Below, in pieces: positions 7,578 through 15,478 of a stretch of DNA of 51,773 bases. Both the position numbers and the translations under genes were made by a program. Below the pieces are notes generated by a model, which made no database searches, had not been told where the DNA came from, and saw nothing but the letters and a program-made list of their open reading frames with translations. This DNA comes from Fidelibacterota bacterium MT.SAG.2 (GTDB lineage Bacteria > Fidelibacterota > SORT01). The stretch is from positions 1-51,773 of the forward strand of contig SORU01000009.1 in NCBI GenBank assembly GCA_004402915.1. The letters run 5' to 3'. Every line of letters starts with the position of its first letter. The first letter of the stretch is position 1.

Positions 7578-8051
7578 TTGACAGAAGTACCTATTCATCC
7601 ACAATTAGTTCATTTCCCGATAGCATTTCTCCTGCTCAGTTTTACTTTCGATCTTGTCGGAGCTGTGCGCAATTCGGACAGATGGAATCAGTTTGGCGGT
7701 TTTATTCTTCTACTTGCAATTATAAGTGCGTTTGCAGCCCTTCAAAGCGGCGAATCATCAGAAGAGATGCTCAAACCGATGTCTGACAGCCTACATGAAG
7801 CGGTTGAAGAGCACGAAAATTTGGCGTCAACAACCTTCTTTTTTATACTTGTATTAGGAATTGTCAGAGGTTGGCTGCAGCTAAAAGAGAGGTTTAACTC
7901 ATGGCCGCGCTGGGTTTATGTCATTTTGATAGGAGCCGGAGTATTCATGATACTGAGAGTAGGGAATTTAGGCGGTAAACTTGTATATCAGCATGGAGCG
8001 GGAGTAAACAAAAACGTTCTCGTTCCAGATAGCCTCAAGTATAAAAAATAA
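7578..8051 (+). CDS. DUF2231-type integral membrane protein
   Basis: A 157-residue protein beginning MTEVPIHPQLVHFPIAF when started at TTG 7578, two bases after the trxB stop; the HP-LVHFPIA signature near the N terminus is the hallmark of DUF2231. About four hydrophobic segments are visible (after residues 10, 45, 80 and 115 approximately). The longer reading from an ATG at 7542 would overlap trxB by 35 bases and adds residues unlike the family. Function of the family is not established; some members sit beside redox or cytochrome genes. Two histidines in HPQLVHF could bind a cofactor, a guess only. Confidence 0.7.
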   Translation: MTEVPIHPQLVHFPIAFLLLSFTFDLVGAVRNSDRWNQFGGFILLLAIISAFAALQSGESSEEMLKPMSDSLHEAVEEHENLASTTFFFILVLGIVRGWLQLKERFNSWPRWVYVILIGAGVFMILRVGNLGGKLVYQHGAGVNKNVLVPDSLKYKK

Positions 8052-8156
8052 AACATATTGTAAATCTGAATTGTTGTAATCTTAGTTACATGCAATTATA
8101 AAAATCTTCTTTATCATTCTTGCAGCGTGAATGGTTAATTATATGAAAGGAAAATA

Positions 8157-9224
8157 GTGAGTCGAATAACAGTTTTGATCTTCCTGACTCTGGCTCTTTC
8201 AGGATGTTCAAATAGCACCGAACCAAGTTTAGACGGGTGGAATCAGCTTCCTGACGCTATAATTTCAGGTGGAGTTCCCAAAGACGGAATTCCCGCTATT
8301 AACAATCCGATATGGGACACTGCAGCCGAGGGAGATTGGCTGAATAACGACTTCCTAGTAGTGGGTGTAGTCATTGACGGGCAGGCATTCGCCTATCCCC
8401 ATAAAATGATGGACCAGCATGAAATAGCCAATGAGCCCACGAGCACCACACCCTATACAGTATCATTTTGTCCCCTGACAGGTTCAAGTATCGTGTTCAA
8501 ATCAACGATTGGAGGTGGGGTTAAGACTTTTGGAGTTTCAGGATTATTAATGCAGAACAATTTGATCATGTTCGACCGGCAGACTGACAGTAATTGGCCG
8601 CAACTAAGGCTTCAGGCGGACAGAGGAAGCCTCATAAATACTCAATTAGAACTAATAGAGCACACGGAAATTGAGTGGGGCGCATGGAAAGACCTTCATC
8701 CCGGAACATTTATTATGAACAGAAACTCGGGTGGGAGGGCTCCCAGTGCATATGACGCAATATTTTATAATGGCTATAGAGTACCCGAAAAAGAACCGCT
8801 GTTCCCCATGAACTTTAATGATACGAGGTTGCTGCCTAAGATACGAGTATTAGGCGTCTTTGCCGGAGGAGGCACTAAAGCGTATCCCATGTTCAGTTTC
8901 GACGGCGGCAGAGCGGTTATTAACGACCAGATAAGTGGAGTGCCAATTGCAGTATTCGGAGATCCGGATTCGAGAATGATGAGAGCATTTTTCACCGAGG
9001 TTGATGGTCAAACATTAACATTCAAGTTAATGGCGGGGACTGAAACGGGGTCGCTTTCTAAGGTGAAATTTATTGATGATGAAACTGGCAGTACATGGAA
9101 TATTGAAGGGAAAGCGATTTCAGGAAGTTTATCCGGTGAGAAATTGTCGCAGTCGAAATCGTATGTGGCTTATTGGTTCGCTTGGAGCGCATTTAACAGA
9201 GATACGGAACTATGGGAAGGATAA
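8157..9224 (+). CDS. DUF3179 lipoprotein
   Basis: A 355-residue protein starting at GTG 8157 with AAGGAAAA just upstream. Residues 1-17 form a lipoprotein signal with lipobox LSGC and lipidated Cys17. The rest matches DUF3179: AFAYPHKMMDQHEIANE, then SFCPLTGSSIVF with a conserved Cys, then NNLIMFDRQTDSNWPQL. The His, Cys and Asp residues in these blocks suggest metal or haem handling, but no function is known for the family. It is four bases upstream of an outer-membrane barrel gene, so the two probably work together in the envelope. Confidence 0.8.
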   Translation: MSRITVLIFLTLALSGCSNSTEPSLDGWNQLPDAIISGGVPKDGIPAINNPIWDTAAEGDWLNNDFLVVGVVIDGQAFAYPHKMMDQHEIANEPTSTTPYTVSFCPLTGSSIVFKSTIGGGVKTFGVSGLLMQNNLIMFDRQTDSNWPQLRLQADRGSLINTQLELIEHTEIEWGAWKDLHPGTFIMNRNSGGRAPSAYDAIFYNGYRVPEKEPLFPMNFNDTRLLPKIRVLGVFAGGGTKAYPMFSFDGGRAVINDQISGVPIAVFGDPDSRMMRAFFTEVDGQTLTFKLMAGTETGSLSKVKFIDDETGSTWNIEGKAISGSLSGEKLSQSKSYVAYWFAWSAFNRDTELWEG

Positions 9225-9228
9225 CTCA

Positions 9229-10152
9229 ATGATAATATTGCGAAATATAATCATTATCGTAATTCTGAGCTTAGGAATAAATCGTCAAGTTGATGCTCAA
9301 CTGTGTTGTACAACAGGTTCCGCATCTGCAAGTTCCCTTGAAGTAGGTGTCACACCGGAGAACTCTTTGAGACTGAGCCTTGGGCATGAGTATAACGAGC
9401 TGAGCGGAACTTTTGAAGGAAGCAAACGCACAAATTCTAACATTGTCGGCAGCGGTTCAGTACAGGCTTATACTCTGCAAGCACACTACGGGATGACCCG
9501 CAGATGGGGAGTAACGCTTTCGGTTCCCTTTGTGAAGAGCAGCAGAACGTTTAGCGGTAGAAATACATTCAAAGCCTCGGGAATAGGAGATTTGAGCTTT
9601 CTGCTGAAGTACAGCCTGAAACCGTTGAACATCGCCACCAGCACAGAGATTGCGATCGGCTCGGGATTCAAAATGGCGAACGGTTCTGATAATGCCGTAG
9701 ATGACGGCACGGCATTAAATTTTAATCTTCAACCCGGCACAGGCGCTTGGGATTTTATGCTATGGGGCTATTTTTATAAAACATACCTGCCTTCAGGCTG
9801 GAGCGGAACGCTGTCGGCGTTAATAAGAATACCGGGCACAAATTCTGTTGGTTTACAATATGGAAACGAAATTATCTACTCAGTAGTAGTGAACAGAAAA
9901 ACGACTGAATTTACACAGTTATCATTGAGATTTAAAGGAAGGACTTCTTCTCAGGTAACTATCGACGATTTCGAAAATCCTAATACAGGCGGTACGATCA
10001 CTTTTATTGCTCCAAGTTTTGTTTGGAATCCGGTTCGGCTTTTTTCCATTGAAGCAGGAATAGATATTCCTGCCTTCTATTCGGTCTCCGGAACACAACA
10101 AGCGTTAGATTTTCGCTCATTCATAAACGCGAGTTTTTATTTCGATTTATAA
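9229..10152 (+). CDS. Predicted outer-membrane beta-barrel protein
   Basis: Started at ATG 9229, this 307-residue protein has a signal peptide (hydrophobic IIIIVILSLG, cleavage near residues 23-24 after VDA) followed by Cys26-Cys27 in LCCTTG. The rest alternates polar and hydrophobic residues in amphipathic strands (LSLGHEYNELSGTF, YTLQAHYGMTRRWGVTLSV, GIGDLSFLLKYSL, FINASFYFDL at the very end, ending in a Phe/Leu-rich strand as barrels do). The pattern resembles bacterial transporter-like porins, but I cannot name a substrate. The earlier ATG at 9073 lies inside the DUF3179 gene and is rejected. The paired cysteines just after the signal peptide are odd for a barrel. Confidence 0.7.
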   Translation: MIILRNIIIIVILSLGINRQVDAQLCCTTGSASASSLEVGVTPENSLRLSLGHEYNELSGTFEGSKRTNSNIVGSGSVQAYTLQAHYGMTRRWGVTLSVPFVKSSRTFSGRNTFKASGIGDLSFLLKYSLKPLNIATSTEIAIGSGFKMANGSDNAVDDGTALNFNLQPGTGAWDFMLWGYFYKTYLPSGWSGTLSALIRIPGTNSVGLQYGNEIIYSVVVNRKTTEFTQLSLRFKGRTSSQVTIDDFENPNTGGTITFIAPSFVWNPVRLFSIEAGIDIPAFYSVSGTQQALDFRSFINASFYFDL

Positions 10153-10182
10153 TTTGGAAACAGTATAGAATTTTATCCTTTT

Positions 10183-10218
10183 AACTTGCATAAACCTTAT
10201 TTGCAAGTTTATCTTTTT
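10183..10218 (+). terminator. Rho-independent terminator after the barrel gene
   Basis: AACTTGCA (10183-10190) pairs with TGCAAGTT (10202-10209) across an 11-base loop that can pair further (TAA with TTA), and a run of five T follows at 10214-10218. It lies 30 bases after the stop of the barrel gene and 36 bases before the next start, consistent with ending the DUF3179/barrel transcript. Confidence 0.6.
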
Positions 10219-10253
10219 GGCTTAAACATTGTTATCATTTATAAGGAGAGGCT

Positions 10254-11060
10254 ATGCCCTCGAAAAAAGGAAAAAGTAAAAAATGGGCGGTAATCCTCGG
10301 TGCATCCAGTGGATTCGGAGCCGCCGCTTCATTGGAGCTGGCTAAATCAGGTTTCAATATTTTTGGGGTTCATTTTGACAGAAGAGCTGCCATGCCTTCG
10401 GTCAGAAAACATCGGAGTAAATTAAGGGCAGCCGGCGCAAAGGAACTCTATTTCAACATGAATGCCGCTGATGATGAAAAAAGAGAAGAAGTATTACTAA
10501 TATTGAAAAAAGAGACAAAAGGTGAGAAAATTCCCGTGAAACTCATGATGCATTCGCTCGCGTTCGGGAGTTTGGTTCCGTTCATAGGTAAAAAGGGTGA
10601 GCCTAATATTGTGAAAAAACAGATAGAACTAACGCTTGATGTCATGGCGCATAGCCTTATATACTGGACACAAGCGTTAATTTCACATCATCTTCTTGGC
10701 GCAGGCGGACAGATACTCTCAATGACCAGCGCCGGTGGTCATATGGTCTGGCACGCTTATGGAGCGGTCTCTGCGGCGAAGGCAGCATTAGAATCTCATA
10801 CCCGTCAACTTGCGGTAGAGCTCAGAGACCGAAAAATTGCGGTGAATTGCATTCAAGCCGGAGTAACGGATACACCTGCACTAAGAAAAATACCGCGTAA
10901 TGAAAAAATAATAGAAGCTGCTTTGAGAATAAATCCAAGTGGAAGATTAACCCGACCGCAGGATGTGGCAAAGATCATCAGTATGATCGCGAATCATAGT
11001 AATACATGGATGACAGGAAATATAATTCGGGTCGATGGTGGGGAAGATATAACAGGTTGA
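10254..11060 (+). CDS. Enoyl-ACP reductase-like SDR (FabI/FabL type)
   Basis: A 268-residue short-chain dehydrogenase. Cofactor loop GASSGFGAA lies near residues 16-24. The catalytic pair is Tyr169 and Lys176, six residues apart (Y-x6-K), the spacing of FabI and FabL enoyl-ACP reductases rather than the Y-x3-K of ordinary SDRs. The C-terminal AVNCIQAGVTDTPALRKIP and ITG-proximal NIIRVDGGED resemble FabL. The likely reaction is NAD(P)H-dependent reduction of an enoyl thioester in fatty acid synthesis. A strong AAGGAG site precedes the ATG. It stands behind a terminator, followed closely by an acetyltransferase gene. Substrate not proven. Confidence 0.7.
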   Translation: MPSKKGKSKKWAVILGASSGFGAAASLELAKSGFNIFGVHFDRRAAMPSVRKHRSKLRAAGAKELYFNMNAADDEKREEVLLILKKETKGEKIPVKLMMHSLAFGSLVPFIGKKGEPNIVKKQIELTLDVMAHSLIYWTQALISHHLLGAGGQILSMTSAGGHMVWHAYGAVSAAKAALESHTRQLAVELRDRKIAVNCIQAGVTDTPALRKIPRNEKIIEAALRINPSGRLTRPQDVAKIISMIANHSNTWMTGNIIRVDGGEDITG

Positions 11061-11085
11061 TTCGATTTCGTATCAGAGGTGTAAA

Positions 11086-11553
11086 TTGATCCGCAGGGCG
11101 AATGCTTCAGACATGCAGGATTTATTGTCGCTATGGCATGAGATGATGAGATCGCACAAGGGAATGCATCCTGATTTTCGAATCTCAGAGAATGCTGATG
11201 TAGCGATAACTTCAAATTTCACAACTTTATTTGAGGATTCAACTGCGGCATTCATTGTTGCCGAAGAGGAAGATAAAGTTGTCGGAATGTTGGTCGCACA
11301 AGTTCGACACGGACTTCCTTATACGGCTACAGAATTATCCGGGTATATCAGGGATGTAGCAGTAGCAAAATCTTTTCGTGGAAAAGGGATTGGCAGAGAA
11401 TTAGTGAAAGCGGGTGTAGATTTTTTGAAATCGAAAAAAGTAGAATATATAGATCTGATTACAGGGTCATCAAACAATATTTCAAACGATTTTTGGCAAA
11501 AAATGGGATTTAAAGAGACTCTAAAAGTTCGAACTTTATTAATGGGTTCCTAA
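11086..11553 (+). CDS. GNAT-family N-acetyltransferase
   Basis: A 155-residue single-domain GNAT protein. The acetyl-CoA pyrophosphate loop is visible in VAVAKSFRGKGIGRELV, with the second conserved block KKVEYIDLITGSSN and WQKMGF near the C terminus. It starts at TTG 11086 with GAGGTG 6-11 bases upstream. The N terminus (IRRANASDMQDLLSLW) is the normal GNAT beginning, so the TTG start is well placed. Acceptor unknown; the family acetylates amines of proteins, antibiotics or small molecules. Confidence 0.85.
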   Translation: MIRRANASDMQDLLSLWHEMMRSHKGMHPDFRISENADVAITSNFTTLFEDSTAAFIVAEEEDKVVGMLVAQVRHGLPYTATELSGYIRDVAVAKSFRGKGIGRELVKAGVDFLKSKKVEYIDLITGSSNNISNDFWQKMGFKETLKVRTLLMGS

Positions 11554-11564
11554 ATCTAAATATA

Positions 11565-12848
11565 TTGATTAATTTTCAGCGACAACAAATAGCAGTAACA
11601 GCATTTATGTTGATACTATCTTCTTTCATCTCGATCTCGTTCGTATGCAAAAAAGAGACGCTTCAATCTTCCAAATACGAAACACGAGGAGTTTGGGTTA
11701 CCCGCTGGGATTATACTACAAAGACAAATTCGACCGATCCGGATATCCAAAAAGCCGAGATCCACAGATTATTTAAAATAGCAAAGGATTCAAATCTGAA
11801 CAGTCTGTTTTTTCAAGTCAGAGGTCAATTTGACGCATATTACAACTCTAATTACGAACCGTGGGCAGAGACACTTACAGACAATCTTGGCGTTTATCCC
11901 GGTTGGGATCCGCTCGAATTTGCGATAGAAGAATCCAAAGCGATGGGGTTACAACTTCATGCGTGGATAAACATATTTTCGTTATGGAAGGGAAAAGCTC
12001 CTCCCGCTTCAAGTTACCCGACACATGCATATCGTTCCAACCCAGAATGGTTGGCAGCAGACATTGACGGCGTACCAATGAAGCTTAACAACCACTACGT
12101 ATATGCAAATCCGGGAAATCCCGAGGTAAGAAAGCATGTGTTGAACGTTGTACTCGACATCGTAAATAATTATGATATTGACGGTATCCACTTCGATTAT
12201 ATCAGATATCCCGAAAATTCTAATAATTTAGGGTATTCAAGCGATTCGATTAGTATTAGTCAATTTAACAGTCACGAAGGTAATCCCGATTCATTGGAAT
12301 GGGAAGACTGGCAGCGGCGGAACATACATTTATTCGTTGAAAGTGTAAAAGACAGCGTCTCCATCGTTAAGCCCAACATTGCCCTCTCGGCGGCGGTATT
12401 GGGAAAATATAGATCAGAGAGTTGGAGCGGGTACGACGTTGTTTATCAGGATGCGGTGCCTTGGATAGAGAAAGGCTGGCTGGATTTTATTGTTCCAATG
12501 ACATACTCAAGGCGAGAGAATGAAACATCTTCCTTCACAAAATTGATTCATAATTGGAATAAGAGAACAGGCAAGCCGACATCCATCCTTGCCGGAATAG
12601 CGGCATATCGGGCAAATGGAGAAAATGGATGGGGATGGAAGGAGATAGCATACCAGATAGATGATGTGAGGAAAGAACGAATAGGGGGCATGGTGTTTTT
12701 CAACGCAACAGCGCTTGAATCCGACTGGAATATCGTCCAAAAAAAAATGTTCAAAGAGAGGGCTCTACCGCAGCCGATCCTCCGACAGAACGATAGCGTA
12801 GATTTGACATCTGCTCAAGCGATATACTCTGTTCTAAATCTCGAATAA
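11565..12848 (+). CDS. Family 10-like glycosidase (GHL10/DUF187), exported
   Basis: A 427-residue protein with a hydrophobic N-terminal export segment (AVTAFMLILSSFISISFVC), then the GHL10 fold: ETRGVWVTRWDY, SLFFQVRGQFDAYY, LGVYPGWDPLEFAIEE, LHAWINIF and DGIHFDYIRYP, the barrel strand holding the conserved Asp. Homologous proteins act on cell-wall or exopolysaccharide glycosides; substrate here is unknown. The Cys in SFVCKKE could be a lipidation site but the lipobox is not canonical. Start is TTG 11565, or ATG 11608 if shorter. It lies 12 bases after the acetyltransferase. Confidence 0.75.
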   Translation: MINFQRQQIAVTAFMLILSSFISISFVCKKETLQSSKYETRGVWVTRWDYTTKTNSTDPDIQKAEIHRLFKIAKDSNLNSLFFQVRGQFDAYYNSNYEPWAETLTDNLGVYPGWDPLEFAIEESKAMGLQLHAWINIFSLWKGKAPPASSYPTHAYRSNPEWLAADIDGVPMKLNNHYVYANPGNPEVRKHVLNVVLDIVNNYDIDGIHFDYIRYPENSNNLGYSSDSISISQFNSHEGNPDSLEWEDWQRRNIHLFVESVKDSVSIVKPNIALSAAVLGKYRSESWSGYDVVYQDAVPWIEKGWLDFIVPMTYSRRENETSSFTKLIHNWNKRTGKPTSILAGIAAYRANGENGWGWKEIAYQIDDVRKERIGGMVFFNATALESDWNIVQKKMFKERALPQPILRQNDSVDLTSAQAIYSVLNLE

Positions 12849-12898
12849 AGAGCCGATCTTTCATCATATACCATGTCATTTATTTCTGTGCTTACTGA

Positions 12899-13708
12899 AT
12901 GACTGACAAATCAATATCCGCGTTAGAGCGGTTCCAACAGCTTCAAAAGAGGGAAAAATCCATCGGGGTTTGGGAGAGCTGTGAATCGACTTTCAGAATT
13001 CAAGAGAATCAAAATGCAGTCGGCGCTCTTCTAATTCACGGTTTTGGAGCTTCACCTTATGAGATGAAAGTATTGGGAGAACATCTTTTCAAGGAGGGAT
13101 TCAATGTTTATTCGGCGCGTTTATCAGGACACGCCACAAATGTCAAAGACTTTGCCGGATCAGGGATGGCGAGTTGGCTGAGCTCGACAGAAGAAGCATA
13201 TGATATTATAGCTGAAACTTCCTCAAGTACATTCATCATAGGTCAATCGTTAGGAGCAGCAATTGCATTGCTTTTGGGTCCTAAAGTGAATCCGGCCGGG
13301 ATTGTCGCTCTTTCGTGTATACTCAAGTTCATGGACAGAAAAATAAAATTTACATCTTATAGCGTATTAAGATTTTTATTTCCATATAAAAAAATGAATG
13401 TGCATCCAGCCGACATAGGATATATTTACGAAAAGAGACCGACCATTGTGATATCTGAACTGCTTAAAGTGTGTAAGAGCTTGGTCAAAGGTCTACCGAA
13501 CCAAAAATCTCCCTTATTACTGACGCAGGCTGAGGACGATCCTGTCATTGATCCGAAAAGCGTAGAAATAATATTCAATGAAGCCGGTTCAAAAGTAAAG
13601 GAAATAGTGAAATTCAAAGAGGGGGGGCACCGGCTTACGATGATGTCCGAACCGGATCGAGATCTGCTGTTTAAAAAGATCGTTTCCTTTATCAATGCGC
13701 ACTCGTAA
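12899..13708 (+). CDS. Alpha/beta hydrolase (carboxylesterase/monoacylglycerol lipase-like)
   Basis: A 269-residue alpha/beta hydrolase. Visible are the oxyanion region LLIHGFGASPYEM (residues 44-56), nucleophile Ser117 in GQSLGAA, acid Asp213 or 214 in AEDDPVI and catalytic His244 in EGGHRLTM, so the triad is complete. It resembles the thermophilic Est30-type carboxylesterases and monoacylglycerol lipases. No signal peptide is visible, so cytoplasmic. A run of seven G bases (13621-13627) encodes the Gly-Gly before the catalytic His. Substrate unknown; the preceding gene is an exported glycosidase, with 50 bases between. Confidence 0.8.
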   Translation: MTDKSISALERFQQLQKREKSIGVWESCESTFRIQENQNAVGALLIHGFGASPYEMKVLGEHLFKEGFNVYSARLSGHATNVKDFAGSGMASWLSSTEEAYDIIAETSSSTFIIGQSLGAAIALLLGPKVNPAGIVALSCILKFMDRKIKFTSYSVLRFLFPYKKMNVHPADIGYIYEKRPTIVISELLKVCKSLVKGLPNQKSPLLLTQAEDDPVIDPKSVEIIFNEAGSKVKEIVKFKEGGHRLTMMSEPDRDLLFKKIVSFINAHS

Positions 13709-13874
13709 TTAAAAATCGGCTTTTCATTAAAAGTTTAGATTAAGAATAGAAATTTCGATTCAAAAAAGCCTATCAAAATACCTGTTGAATCTTTGTCAAA
13801 TAGTTGTAAATTATTAACGTAGCATCTGCAATATATATAACGGCTCAGGCTATCCGGAAGAAAGACTAAGAAGA

Positions 13875-14357
13875 ATGACTGTTGACGATAAAATAACTAA
13901 TTCATTAAACGACTCTACGTTGAAACAATTGAACCTTGAGCCTCCGACTGAGATCTCATCGGGTACACCGGTTTTTGAGGCAGCGGATAAAATGTGCGAC
14001 AATGGGTTCGGATGCATATTAATAACGGAAGCCGGGAAGCTTACAGGTATTTTTACCGAACGAGATGTATTGTTGAAACTATCAATTGCGGATGTGGATG
14101 AATCTCGATCAGTAGACGAATTTATGACTAAGGATCCGGTGACCCTGAAATTGAGTCAAAAAATATCTGAAGCTGTAAATGAGATGAGTGCACATGGATA
14201 TCGCCATCTTCCCATAATGGACGAGGAAAACAGCAAATGCGTAGGGATACTAACCGCAAAAAAAATTATCGAGTTTGTCGTAGAATTTCTTCCCGAGCAA
14301 GTATATAATCTTCCTCCGAGTTTGGACCAAAGCATGCCGACACCGGAAGGCGGTTGA
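13875..14357 (+). CDS. CBS-domain pair protein
   Basis: A 160-residue protein made of two CBS motifs. The first runs approximately 20-75 (GTPVFEAADKMCDNGFGCIL, EAGKLTGIFTERDVL), the second 85-145 (MTKDPVTLKLSQKISEAV, HGYRHLPIMDE). CBS pairs bind adenosine nucleotides and usually act as sensors attached to enzymes or channels; this one has no attached enzyme domain. It is 9 bases before a second CBS gene with a zinc ribbon, so the two proteins are probably co-made and may form a mixed dimer. Upstream lies a 166-base gap with no clear gene. Confidence 0.85.
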   Translation: MTVDDKITNSLNDSTLKQLNLEPPTEISSGTPVFEAADKMCDNGFGCILITEAGKLTGIFTERDVLLKLSIADVDESRSVDEFMTKDPVTLKLSQKISEAVNEMSAHGYRHLPIMDEENSKCVGILTAKKIIEFVVEFLPEQVYNLPPSLDQSMPTPEGG

Positions 14358-14366
14358 TATTATAAA

Positions 14367-14879
14367 ATGAAATGCCCTCAATGTAATCATGAAAATTTCC
14401 CGGGAGAGGATTCCTGCTCAAACTGCGGCTCTGATCTAATGGACGCGGATCTCACAAAACCTAAGAAAGGTTTTGGAGCTTTAATTCTATCGGATACTAT
14501 AGAAAAATTAGAGCCTCCGGAGCCGTTGATCGTAAAGCCTGATTCGACGGTAAAAGAAGCGGTAGAACTAATGATAAAACATGGGCATGGCAGTGTGCTT
14601 GTGGTGGACAGTGAAGAACTGGTTGGAATATTCACGGAAAGGGATCTACTGAAGCGAGTCGTTCGGACAAGGTTAGATGTGAATACGAATAAAATTAGCG
14701 AAGTAATGACGAGTGAGCCACAATCACTTTCGGGATCGGATTCAATCGCATATGCTCTAAATCGAATGGCAGTACACAGCATACGGCACATTCCCATAAT
14801 CACTGACAGTAAAGTATCCGGTTTTATCTCGGTCAGAGGTATGCTAAAGTATATATCCGAACATACATTGGAAAGATAA
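14367..14879 (+). CDS. Zinc-ribbon plus CBS-pair protein
   Basis: A 170-residue protein that begins with a rubredoxin-like zinc ribbon (CPQCNHENFPGEDSCSNCGS, two CxxC pairs) followed by two CBS motifs (EAVELMIKHGHGSVLVV with GIFTERDLL, and IAYALNRMAVHSIRHIPII). It follows the previous CBS gene by 9 bases and shares the TERD element, suggesting duplication of a common ancestor with a ribbon added or lost. A nucleotide-sensing regulatory role is expected from family knowledge; the partner protein is unknown. Confidence 0.85.
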   Translation: MKCPQCNHENFPGEDSCSNCGSDLMDADLTKPKKGFGALILSDTIEKLEPPEPLIVKPDSTVKEAVELMIKHGHGSVLVVDSEELVGIFTERDLLKRVVRTRLDVNTNKISEVMTSEPQSLSGSDSIAYALNRMAVHSIRHIPIITDSKVSGFISVRGMLKYISEHTLER

Positions 14880-14990
14880 TAAAATTTCAATAACTTTTCT
14901 ATTCTGCACTGATTCTAATTAATATTCACATTATTCGTTATATAAGAAAAATAAAATCCATCATGATAGAGAGAGGCTTAAAAGTATTTA

Positions 14991-15476
14991 ATGACTGAAA
15001 CAGAGAAGAACGATCTATTCAAGAATATATTTAAAAAATTCAATTATGGATTATACGTTCTTGGTGGAGCGAATTCAGATTCAGAAGACCTGATAATTTG
15101 CAGCTGGGTAATGCAAAGCAGCTACAATGATGGTGAAGTCGTTATCAACATAGACGGAGACAGACCCATTTACTCTTTGATACAAAAAGCGGGTATATTT
15201 ACAATCTCAGTTCTCGGGATCGATAACCTTGATGAAGCAGCTGTTTGCGCGCTTTCAAGAGAAGAGCGGAAGGAGAAGCTCGGCAGTTTGAATTTAGGAA
15301 GAACGGCGGATGACATACCCTATCTGAATAATTCACTTGCATATTTTGAATGCAACTACACTGATTCTGTAAAAATGAAAAGCAACGTCCTTTTAGTAGG
15401 CACTCCCGTTGACGGTGAAATTCTCTCCGAAGGAGAATCTCTCACGCTTCATGATTATTATAAATTGCTCGGGTAG
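14991..15476 (+). CDS. Flavin reductase-like (FMN-binding split-barrel) protein
   Basis: A 161-residue protein resembling the flavin reductase-like domain: FNYGLYVLGGANSDSEDLIICSWVMQSS near the N terminus (the conserved region that binds FMN phosphate), then GIFTISVLG and LGRTADDIPYLNNSLAYFEC. Length is usual for the family. It is the last rightward gene before convergent genes begin; its stop is 2 bases before the end of the symporter. The role could be flavin reduction or rubredoxin-like electron transfer. Confidence 0.75.
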   Translation: MTETEKNDLFKNIFKKFNYGLYVLGGANSDSEDLIICSWVMQSSYNDGEVVINIDGDRPIYSLIQKAGIFTISVLGIDNLDEAAVCALSREERKEKLGSLNLGRTADDIPYLNNSLAYFECNYTDSVKMKSNVLLVGTPVDGEILSEGESLTLHDYYKLLG

Positions 15477-15478
15477 GG

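Noticed and set aside
13621-13627. Run of seven G within the esterase gene near the catalytic His, a possible phase-variation tract.
   Set aside because: Seven is short for slippage control, it sits near the gene end, and the frame is intact; no other such tract supports it.
13709-13874. Possible promoter (TTGTCA at 13793) and hairpin GGCTTTT/AAAAGCC in the 166-base gap before the CBS genes.
   Set aside because: No -10 at a fitting distance, and the hairpin loop is about 40 bases, so neither is supported.
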